Assembly: GCF_000512355.1 (NCBI RefSeq)
Contig: NZ_CP004006.1
Coordinates: forward strand, 1,355,001 to 1,419,000
DNA from: Legionella oakridgensis ATCC 33761 = DSM 21215
GTDB lineage: Bacteria; Pseudomonadota; Gammaproteobacteria; Legionellales; Legionellaceae
Reading direction: 5' to 3'
Length of the DNA stretch: 64,000 nt
How positions within the stretch are numbered: position 1 is the first letter of the stretch; the number at the start of each line of letters is the position of its first letter. The notes under the pieces were generated by a model that was not told the DNA's origin, made no database searches, and worked only from the letters and a program-made list of their open reading frames with translations. This document shows positions 19,895 through 27,593 of the stretch, piece after piece. Position numbers and translations under genes: made by a program.

Positions 19895-20166
19895 ATGGAT
19901 AAAATAATCAAGTCGGCGATTACAGGCGTTTTGAGTTTAACTGCTGCAGGGGCATTGATGGCGTCTACTCAAGCTATGGCTGCAGAGAAAGGTCAAGAGA
20001 AATGCTATGGGATTGCGAAAGCTGGTATGAACGATTGCAATACAGCAACTTCTTCTTGTGCTGGAACCTCCAAGACCGATGGGCAAGCAGACGCGTATGT
20101 TCTTTTGCCGGAAGGTGTGTGTAAAAAATAGTTGGTGGTTCGCTTGAAGCTAAAACCAAAAGCTAA
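19895..20166 (+). pseudogene. bufA1: Bufferin precursor BufA1 (DUF2282), one frameshift
   Basis: Precursor of a ribosomally made, post-translationally modified copper-binding peptide. A signal peptide (SAITGVLSLTAAGALM...TQAMA) precedes a core with four cysteines in the family spacing: EKCYG, NDCN, SSCAG and GVCKK. As read, the frame stops at CKK; one A added to the A6 run at 20123-20128 extends it to KIVGGSLEAKTKS, the usual DUF2282 ending, with the stop overlapping the bufB start as TAATG. A second A6 run at 19890-19895 may hide a start at the better ribosome site (ATG 19881). Confidence 0.85.
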
Positions 20167-21029
20167 TGCGATCCCACAGCAGAGCGTTCAAGCCAGTTTC
20201 CGGCAGTGTGGGGATTGGCTTGCGCAGTCAACATTATTCAAACTTTCTTGACTCCCTTCCCAATATTGGGTTTTTAGAAGTTCACTGTGAAAATTATTTT
20301 GGCCAAGGTGGCAAACCTCTTGTTTGCCTGGAACACATTGCAAACCATTATCCTCTGAGTTTTCACGGCGTAGGTTTGTCTCTGGGATCAACCGATGGGC
20401 TCAGTGCCCAACATCTAAGAAAACTTAAAGCATTAATTGACCGCTTTGAACCGATGTTTGTTTCAGAGCATCTTTGCTGGGGCTCCGTGGAAGGAACTTA
20501 TTTCAATGATTTATTGCCACTGCCTTATACCCCCGAATCTTTGTGGCTGGTCATCAAGCATGTTCATCAAGTTCAGGATTATTTAAAGCGTCCCATCTTA
20601 ATTGAAAATATTTCTTCTTATTTGGAATATGATCATTCTGTAATCCCTGAGTATGAATTCATGATGGAGATTATCAAGGCAACAGGATGCAGCATTCTCT
20701 TGGATGTGAACAATCTGTATGTAAATTCAGTCAACCATGGTTGGGATACAAAGACATACTTGCATCATTTAGCTCCACAAGCAGTTCAGGAAATACATCT
20801 TGCTGGATTTACCCAAAAAGTGTTTGATGATGCCTTATTATTAATTGACACCCATGATAAGCCAGTGACCCAGGACGTTTGGATGTTATATGAGCAAAGC
20901 TTGCAATATCTTGGCCCAAAGCCTACGTTGATTGAATGGGATGCAAATCTTCCCGATCTTTCCATTCTTTTAGGTGAGGCGGAAAAAGCAAAAAGGATTT
21001 TAGACGATGTGTATGCCATCTCTGCATGA
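20166..21029 (+). CDS. bufB: Bufferin-modifying MNIO enzyme BufB (DUF692)
   Basis: A 287-residue multinuclear non-haem iron-dependent oxidative enzyme. With BufC it converts core cysteines of the precursor to thiooxazole-type heterocycles; this activity is known from characterised bufferin systems, not shown here. Metal-ligand motifs of the TIM barrel are visible in order: FHGVGLSLGS, SEHLCWG, LIENISSYLEY, LDVNNLYVN, EIHLAGF, DTHD and LIEWDANLPD. The gene is in frame throughout, coupled to bufA by TAATG and overlapping bufC by 17 bases. Confidence 0.95.
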   Translation: MRSHSRAFKPVSGSVGIGLRSQHYSNFLDSLPNIGFLEVHCENYFGQGGKPLVCLEHIANHYPLSFHGVGLSLGSTDGLSAQHLRKLKALIDRFEPMFVSEHLCWGSVEGTYFNDLLPLPYTPESLWLVIKHVHQVQDYLKRPILIENISSYLEYDHSVIPEYEFMMEIIKATGCSILLDVNNLYVNSVNHGWDTKTYLHHLAPQAVQEIHLAGFTQKVFDDALLLIDTHDKPVTQDVWMLYEQSLQYLGPKPTLIEWDANLPDLSILLGEAEKAKRILDDVYAISA

Positions 21030-21778
21030 GGTACAACACCGGTTTAAACAAGGTGTGTTAAATGAAGATCCAGCCTTTCATGTTTATATTAAAAAAATAA
21101 GAGGTTGCATCCTGAACGCTTGTTGCAAGTTTACCGCAATAATTATTACATTAGTTTAACCGAGGCCTTAGAAAACATATATCCACTCACTCAGAAACTT
21201 GTAGGTAAGGATTTTTTGCAGCCACAGCCAAAGCTTATATTCGTTGCTATCCTTCTATTTCTGGTGATTTGCATGAGTTTGGCGGCCAATTATCGCGCTT
21301 TCTTGATGATTTCCCTCCCACACAAACGCTGCCGTATTTGCCTGAAATAGCACAGATGGAATGGGCAGGCCATCAAGCTTATCATGCAGAAGAAAGTCCC
21401 GTTGTTGATTGGCAGATATTGGCTAAAATTCCAGAAGAAAGCTATGGCAAAATTAAACTGCAACTTACTGCCGCCTGTCATCTTTTTGCATTTAAATTTC
21501 CTGTATTGGCTATCCGGGATTTTTGTTATGAACCGCATAGCGAGCATTTAAACCTTGATAGTAATGGAGAATATGTTTTAGTCACCCGCAGAAACATGCA
21601 AATATATTTTGAAAAATTAACTGCTGGCGAGTATGTTCTGTTATTGGCACTGCAACAAGGAAGACATATGCAAGAAGCATGTTGTATGGCTATAGACACG
21701 GAATCAACCGTTGATATTAATATTTTTTTACAAAAGCATTTTATGGCTGGCACATTCCAGAAAATTGATTGGTCATGA
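21013..21778 (+). pseudogene. bufC: Bufferin partner protein BufC (DUF2063), two frameshifts
   Basis: The recognition partner that presents the precursor to BufB. The reading MPSLHEVQHRFKQGVLNE starts at 21013 inside the bufB 3' end. Two one-base repairs, in A7 at 21091-21097 and T6 at 21212-21217, give HVYIKKNKRLHPERLLQVYR and KDFFAATAKAYIRCYPSISG, typical of the DUF2063 N-terminal domain. The remaining frame (FLDDFPPTQTLPYLPEIAQM, EWAGHQAYHAEE) runs to the stop at 21778. The restored length is 255 residues, as expected for the family. Confidence 0.88.
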
Positions 21779-24345
21779 GGTAGCTTTATACCGATTTTAG
21801 AATAAAAAAGACAAACCAAACGTTAATGAGGTTTCATTGGCTGCTTCTCCGGCACGCCTCTGCATGGTTTTAAATGCACCATAATTTTGAGTGCGTTCGT
21901 ATTCAGTAAATAAGTTCAGGCCTGGCATCAAACGGTAATAGGGTCGCACAATGTAGCGCATTTGATTTAAACCATTGCCAATCTCCGCTGAGGCTACGGT
22001 TTTTGTCGCTAGAATGCTTCGTATGCCTAATCGAATTAAGAAGTTATTGGCCAGGAGTGTGTCACGTGATAATTCCATATCAAGTTTGGCGCTGCCTTTA
22101 TAAAAATATCCTCTCACGTTGGTGTCAATAAAATAAGGCATTACTCCTTCAATACCAATTCCTGGCTGCCAATAGGGGGTTTTAGCGGGTCGATAGAAAT
22201 AATTAATACCGCCTTTAACAGCCCAAAATTGACTAATCAAATGCCAATAAAAAACGTCAATGTCGGCATTTTCTATGGCTCCTTTATTAATTTCAGCATC
22301 TTCCGTCAAGAATTCAAGCTTATGATAATCGCCACCATATAATCCTTTAAATGTCATTTCCTGGATATTATGGAAAGGATCTTCCCCAACATCGACGAAG
22401 TTTGCGCTATATAATCCCTGATGATGTCCAAGAGGATGGTAAACCAGCGAGGGATTAATAGGCATGGTTTCATCTTCTCTGACAATAGCTCGATTCACAT
22501 AAGGTTGTAATGCCACATAATGCGCTGGTTTTACTTGCCCTTTGACCAGCTCAATAAGCGTTTTATATTGAAACGTTCGTGCCATACCCGCCATCATGTG
22601 ATAAAGATGATGGCAATGGAAAAACCATTGACCACTGGCATCGGCATCTATGTCTGCCACGGCGGTAGCGCCAGGTGGAACTGAAATGGTATGTAATAGA
22701 GGATCATAAGCGCCGTGGCCATTACGAAGAATGAACCAATGCCCATGAATATGCATGGGGTGGCGCATCATCGAGTTATTGGTAAAGATAATTCGATAGC
22801 GTTTTCCTGGCTCCAGAGGTATGGGGTTTGCTTTATATTCTGGCAATCCATTAATAAACCAGATAAAACGTTCCATATAACCAAATAATTCCATGTTGAT
22901 GATTCCATCCACAGGTTTATCAGGATTATTGGTTTTGGCAGCGGCCATTAAGTTTTGATACTTCGTTCCGCTTGTGGTAGCGGTAGAAGAATTTGGAGCT
23001 GATATTTTATCACCGATGATGGTTGGTTCGGTTGGCATGGTGTGATGGCTGGTTAATTTGGAGGATGTGTTATGCATCGTTGAATGTAATGATTCTATAT
23101 TCATGGGAAGGGGATGAGCATGCGTTGTGGTTAAATGCTTCATCTTCTCATGCATGTCCGACATCCCATTAGCCATCATTTCTCGAGTGACAGGCAAAGG
23201 TTCGGGAAATGATTTAACCTGAGCATAAGGAATAGGTTGATGCGGGTCAGTGACTAATGCGCCATAAGCTTTTCCACGAGTATCAATGGATTCGGCATAA
23301 ATAATATAGGGCTTGTTTTTTTGAATACGCACCAAGACGTCATAGGTTTCTCCTGGAGCAATGGTAAAATTTTTAATGGCGTAAGGCTGTATGTCATTGC
23401 CTTGAATGTGAACCATTTCCATGGACGTGTCTGGGATTTTAACCCGATAAATGGTACTGCCTGCTGCCCCTATGAAGCGTAAACGCACGATATCACCCAC
23501 ACGCACAGGAGCTGTCCAAGGATGGGATTTAGGTTTGCCATTGAGCAAATAGGCATCATAGGCAACGTCACTTAAATCATAAATACTCATGCGCATGTGT
23601 TGCATCATGTTGTAATCACTGATTAGTTTTTTCTTTCGTCAGGAGAGGCTTGACGATAGTCATGAATAAATTTATTGAGCGATGGTTGTAAAGGGAATTT
23701 TGGTGAATAGTAATCGCCATCTTTTTTTAAATTGGCGAAAACCGCCTGGGCGGGAGTATTACTCCAATCGGAGAGTATAACCACATAATCTTTGGTGTAA
23801 TGATAGGGCGGGGGTTGGGGTGCATCAATCAGGAAGGCACCATATAATCCTTCTTGTTCTTGCTCATCGGTATGTGCATGGTACCAATAGGTTCCTCTTT
23901 GATAAAGAGTAAATTGATAATGGAAAACACCGCCAGGAGGAATCACCGTTTGGCTGACTCCATGTACACCATCCATTTGCCACGGAACAAGGATACCATG
24001 CCAGTGGATTGAAGTTCCCTTATCCAAATGATTGTGTACATGAATAATGACACGATCACCCTCTTTAAAGTGTAAGGTGGGTCCAGGAATTTGATGATTG
24101 ACTGCAATGGCTTTTCTTGTTTCTCCTGCGAAATGAACCGTTTTATAGCTGATGTCCAAATTGATAATACGTTCGGTTCCAGCAAAAATAGGTTTTTTCA
24201 ACTCAGTAGAGCTGATGTTTTTTTTAGATTGCGCAGATTGGGGAGTTGATGTTACCGAAGAGGTGGATGCTTGCATTGGAGTGCGATGATGTTCATGTTG
24301 TGCAACCAAAGGAGTGCTTACACTGATGAAAAAACAAATCGCAAG

Positions 24346-24353
24346 AGATTTTT
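24346..24353. repeat. 8-bp target-site duplication, left copy
   Basis: AGATTTTT directly abuts the left IS end; the identical 8 bases abut the right end at 25642-25649. An 8-bp duplication is standard for the ISL3 family. Removing the element and one copy restores the copA reading frame across the junction. Confidence 0.95.
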
Positions 24354-25641
24354 GGCTCTACACCAATTAAGGGGGCACTTTAATCAAATTAGTCTAGACT
24401 AAGTCCTTGATTTAGCGATCAAAAGGAGATTAAAGTGCCTAAGAACAATCTTATCCTAAATTTACCTGGATTTTCCATATTAAAAGTGAGTGGGTATCAA
24501 CCCTTATTATTAGATGTAACTTATAACCGATTAGCTCGGTGTAGTCATTGCCAAAGTAAGCAGGTTCGCAAGAAATCATCGTATATAAGAACAGTACATC
24601 ATGAGTTAATAGGGCATCGTCGAAGTGTATTGAGGTTTAAAGCGTATAAGCTTTATTGTCATACTTGTTGTCGCTATGGTAATCAACAGTTTCCCGGTAT
24701 CAATAAACATCAACGTGCTACTTGGCGAGCTCAAGCTGCAGTGTTTCATGAGCATAGCCGCGGGGTATCGCAAAAAGATTTATCAGAGCGTTATAAGAAA
24801 GGAAAAGCGACCATAGAGCGCTGGTATCAGCGGCATTATGAAGAGCAACATCGAGAATTAATCAATAAACCATGTCCTGTGGTACTGGGTATTGATGAAC
24901 ATTTTTTCAGTAAGAAAGAAGGGTTTGCAACTACTTTTTGTGACCTAAGAAAACATAAGATATTTGATGTGGTTCGTGGCCGTCGTGAGCAAGAATTAAA
25001 AGAATATCTCCAGCAATTACCTGGAAAAGAACGTGTCAAAGTGATTTGTATGGACTTGAGCAGTACATACCGTTCCTTAGTAAAGAAGTACTTTCCTAAT
25101 GCTATGATAGTGGCTGATAGGTTTCATGTAATCCGTTTAATTCAACATCAGTGTATGATGACCTGTCGAGAACTCTCCACTGAAATTAAAAACAATAGAG
25201 GTATCTTAGCCTTATTAAGAACAAGACCTGATAACTTAAGTGATGAGAAGAAAGTCAAAAGAGATGCGTTTTTCACTGAAAATCCTGCAATAGAGGCTAT
25301 ATATCAATTTCAGCAACAACTGCACTCACTATTAATGAAAAGGGCGCTAACACAGCATGAGTGCCGTAAAGTAATACCTACTTTCTTAGAAATGTTGGCT
25401 GAGTTAAAGCAAAGTGGTTTTAAAGCATTAGCATCATTAGGTAAAACACTTTGGGCTTGGAAAGATGAAGTGGCCAGAATGTGGCGATTTAGTAAGTCAA
25501 ATGGAATAACAGAAGGCTTTCATCGCAAAATGAAACTCATTCAGCGAAGAGCTTATGGTTTTAGAAATTTTGAAAATTATAGAGTACGTGTTAAGGTCCT
25601 CTGCGGGTGATTAAAGCTGCCCCCTTAAATGGGAAAGAGCC
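24354..25641 (+). mobile_element. ISL3-family insertion sequence, complete
   Basis: A 1288-bp element. The left end reads GGCTCTACACCAATTAAGGG and the right end, on the other strand, GGCTCTTTCCCATTTAAGGG; both continue GGCA-CTTTAATCA, giving imperfect inverted repeats of about 33 bp that start with the GGCTCT typical of ISL3 elements. It encodes one transposase in an intact frame. Perfect 8-bp direct repeats flank it. It sits inside the signal-peptide codons of copA, so it is a recent and disruptive insertion. Confidence 0.95.
24435..25610 (+). CDS. ISL3-family transposase
   Basis: A 391-residue DDE transposase. The N-terminal zinc-binding region has paired cysteines (CSHCQSKQVRKKS and CHTCCRYGNQQFPG), followed by a helix-turn-helix (GVSQKDLSERYKKGKATIERW). 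Catalytic-core stretches are VVLGIDEHFFSKKEGF, VICMDLSSTYRSLVKKYFPN, VADRFHVIRLIQ and the C-terminal SNGITEGFHRKMKLIQRRA with AYGFRNFENYRVRV. The frame is open over the full family length, so the element may still be active. Confidence 0.96.
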   Translation: MPKNNLILNLPGFSILKVSGYQPLLLDVTYNRLARCSHCQSKQVRKKSSYIRTVHHELIGHRRSVLRFKAYKLYCHTCCRYGNQQFPGINKHQRATWRAQAAVFHEHSRGVSQKDLSERYKKGKATIERWYQRHYEEQHRELINKPCPVVLGIDEHFFSKKEGFATTFCDLRKHKIFDVVRGRREQELKEYLQQLPGKERVKVICMDLSSTYRSLVKKYFPNAMIVADRFHVIRLIQHQCMMTCRELSTEIKNNRGILALLRTRPDNLSDEKKVKRDAFFTENPAIEAIYQFQQQLHSLLMKRALTQHECRKVIPTFLEMLAELKQSGFKALASLGKTLWAWKDEVARMWRFSKSNGITEGFHRKMKLIQRRAYGFRNFENYRVRVKVLCG

Positions 25642-25649
25642 AGATTTTT
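25642..25649. repeat. 8-bp target-site duplication, right copy
   Basis: AGATTTTT directly after the right IS end, identical to 24346-24353. It lies within the copA signal-peptide codons for HIKKSLA on the minus strand. Confidence 0.95.
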
Positions 25650-25693
25650 TAATGTGAGTAATGAGCTGCCTTCTGAACAGCATAATACGTCCT

Positions 25694-25724
25694 TGATTAG
25701 TGCCCCCGGATTTGGGGAAGAGCC
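25694..25724 (+). repeat. Solo ISL3-like right end remnant
   Basis: TGATTAGTGCCCCCGGATTT followed by GGGGAAGAGCC resembles the right end of the neighbouring element (TGATTAAAGCTGCCCCCTTA ... GGGAAAGAGCC), but no transposase accompanies it. It lies immediately upstream of the copA ribosome site, so the copA promoter would run through or beyond it. Confidence 0.55.
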
Positions 25725-25771
25725 TCCTTGTGCTCAGACAACCATTGAATGATGCCTGATGATTCTGCGTT

Positions 25772-25802
25772 TGATTGTTGCCCCATATTTAGGGATATGG
25801 CC
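25772..25802 (+). repeat. Second, more diverged ISL3-end-like sequence
   Basis: TGATTGTTGCCCCATATTTA then GGGATATGGCC follows the same pattern and orientation as the right end of the complete element and of the remnant at 25694-25724, with more mismatches. It is possibly the trace of an older insertion between copA and the tRNA genes. Confidence 0.35.
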
Positions 25803-25822
25803 ATATTTATATGAGCCAAAAA

Positions 25823-25899
25823 TGGCGCGCCCGGAAGGATTCGAACCTCCGACCCCCTGGTTCGTAGCCAGATACTCTATCCAACTGAGCTACGGGCGC
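25823..25899 (-). tRNA. tRNA-Arg (ACG)
   Basis: Minus-strand cloverleaf of 77 nt. Acceptor GCGCCCG pairs with CGGGCGC, then discriminator G and an encoded CCA. The D arm is GTAGCTCAGTTGGATAGAG, the anticodon arm CTGGCTACGAACCAG gives anticodon ACG, and the T arm is GGAGGTTCGAATCC. It lies eight bases from tRNA-Ser. Confidence 0.96.
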
Positions 25900-25907
25900 G
25901 TGTTTCG

Positions 25908-25998
25908 TGGCGGAGAGAGAGGGATTCGAACCCTCGATGGGATTTTGTCCCATACTCCCTTAGCAGGGGAGCGCCTTCGACCACTCGGCCATCTCTCC
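25908..25998 (-). tRNA. tRNA-Ser (GCT)
   Basis: Minus-strand class II tRNA of 91 nt. Acceptor GGAGAGA pairs with TCTCTCC, then G and an encoded CCA. The anticodon arm CCCCTGCTAAGGG gives anticodon GCT; the long variable arm TATGGGACAAAATCCCAT and the T arm GAGGGTTCGAATCCCTC are both well formed. Probably co-transcribed with tRNA-Arg downstream. Confidence 0.96.
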
Positions 25999-26273
25999 AA
26001 TCAATGGACGGGAAGTATATCAGGTATTCGGATGCCGTCAACTCTAGCTGAAGGTTTATTCAAAACATTTAAAAAAATCCACTGAGGATGGACAAGCAAT
26101 AATGATGAATACAATATTTCCAAAAAATAGGGATTACTGCTATCTTTAGTCTAGCATTTTAAACGCCTTATTCAGGGCTTAGTTTTAAGTATCATTAGAT
26201 TTGTCCATCGAAATCGAGCAATTGCCCTATCGATATGGTTTGTTGGCCATGATGGCAAGTATCAGGAGGAGTA

Positions 26274-27593
26274 ATGAAACATAAATCAAATTTAAACGGC
26301 AAAGATGTTTATGTGGTTGATGGAAGCCGTACGCCCTTTTTAAAAGCTAAAGAGGTAGGACCTTTCAGTGGTTCGGATTTGGCGGTAGCCGCTGGTCTGC
26401 CTTTGTTAAATCGACAGCCTTTTTCTCCTAAAGAATTGGATGAAGTCATTATTGGTTCAGCAATGCCCGGGCCGGATGAAGCAAACATAGCCCGGGTGAC
26501 GGCCTTAAGACTGGGATGTGGGGAGAAGGTCCCAGCATTTACTGTGATGCGAAATTGTGCATCTGGTATGCAGGCTTTAGATAATGCTGCCATGCAAATT
26601 GCTAGTGGACGCAGCCATCTGATTTTAGCAGGAGGGACGGATGCCATGAGTCATGCTCCCTTATTGTTTAATCAAAAAATGGCTGCATGGCTTGCCAAAT
26701 GGTATGCCGCTAAAACGTTTAGACAGCGAGCAGGTTTAATCGCAGAATTTAGACCTTCTTATCTTGCGCCTGTTGTTGCTTTATTGCGAGGGTTAACAGA
26801 TCCGATTGTTGGTCTAAACATGGGGCAGACTGCTGAAAAATTAGCATTTAAATTTAATATTACTCGGGAACAAATGGATGAGTATGCTTGTGAAAGCCAT
26901 CGTCGATTAGCAGAAGCGTTTCAGGAGGGACGAATGCAAGAAGTAGTTCCCATGATTGATGCAAAAGGAACATTGTATCTTAAAGATGATGGTATTCGAG
27001 AAGATTCAACCGTAGAAAAGCTGGCAAAATTAAAACCATTTTTTGACAAAAAATATGGAATGGTAACGGCGGGAAATAGTTCACAAATTACTGATGGAGC
27101 TTGTTTGTTGCTTTTGGCAAGTGCCGAGGCAGTTAAAAAATATAAGCTTCCTGTTATGGGGAAAATTGTTGATTCCCAATGGGCTGCATTAGACCCGGCA
27201 CAGATGGGACTTGGGCCAGTACATGCCGCTACCCCCATTATGGAACGTCAGCATTTAAAACCGCAGGATTTTGATTGCTGGGAAATTAATGAAGCCTTTG
27301 CTGCCCAAGTGCTGGCATGCCTTGCTGCCTGGGATGATGACGAATATTGTCGTACTCAGTTGGGATTAAAGCAGGCCATGGGTGCACCGTCTCGTGCTGT
27401 TTTAAACAAAGATGGTGGTGCAATTGCTGCGGGGCATCCAATTGGTGCAAGTGGTGCACGCATTGTATTGCATGTGTTGCAGGATCTTCAGCAACGAAAT
27501 GGAACGCGCGGGATGGCCGCAATTTGCATTGGGGGTGGTCAGGGAGGGGCGATGTTTTTGGAGCGAACGACAGAGGTAAAAGGACATGAGTAA
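26274..27593 (+). CDS. fadI: Acetyl-CoA C-acyltransferase (thiolase, FadI-like)
   Basis: The thiolytic enzyme of fatty-acid beta-oxidation, 439 residues, the longer FadI-type size. The active-site cysteine is in MRNCASGMQALDNAAMQIAS; the second half has CWEINEAFAAQVLA, GGAIAAGHPIGASGARIVLH and the C-terminal cysteine motif AICIGGGQGGAMF. The ribosome site GGAGGAG is close upstream. It overlaps the multifunctional dehydrogenase gene by 8 bp, so the two form one beta-oxidation complex. Assignment to FadI rather than FadA is from length and context only. Confidence 0.92.
   Translation: MKHKSNLNGKDVYVVDGSRTPFLKAKEVGPFSGSDLAVAAGLPLLNRQPFSPKELDEVIIGSAMPGPDEANIARVTALRLGCGEKVPAFTVMRNCASGMQALDNAAMQIASGRSHLILAGGTDAMSHAPLLFNQKMAAWLAKWYAAKTFRQRAGLIAEFRPSYLAPVVALLRGLTDPIVGLNMGQTAEKLAFKFNITREQMDEYACESHRRLAEAFQEGRMQEVVPMIDAKGTLYLKDDGIREDSTVEKLAKLKPFFDKKYGMVTAGNSSQITDGACLLLLASAEAVKKYKLPVMGKIVDSQWAALDPAQMGLGPVHAATPIMERQHLKPQDFDCWEINEAFAAQVLACLAAWDDDEYCRTQLGLKQAMGAPSRAVLNKDGGAIAAGHPIGASGARIVLHVLQDLQQRNGTRGMAAICIGGGQGGAMFLERTTEVKGHE

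Larger units (their letters stand above)
21797..25683 (-). pseudogene. copA: CopA multicopper oxidase fused to CopB outer-membrane domain, split by IS and frameshifted
   Basis: Periplasmic copper-oxidase resistance protein. The start ATG at 25683 (MLFRRQLITHIKKSLAICFF, preceded by AAGGA) and the signal peptide are separated from the rest by the ISL3 element at 24354-25641. After the element come the cupredoxin ligands IHWHGI and YWYHAH. A T6 run at 23627-23632 breaks the frame; one added base gives DERKKLISDYNMMQHMRMSI. Then come a Met/His-rich loop, HPMHIHGHWF and HCHHLYHMMAGM. With no stop, the frame continues into about 210 residues of CopB-type beta-barrel (WQPGIGIEGVMPYFIDTNVR to LFTEYERTQNYG). 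The gene is convergent to the bufferin operon. Confidence 0.88.

Noticed and set aside
25759..26085. 108-codon plus-strand frame with RPEGFEPPTPWF-like sequence
   Set aside because: It is the antisense of the two tRNA genes; this peptide pattern is a well-known false product of tRNA reverse strands.
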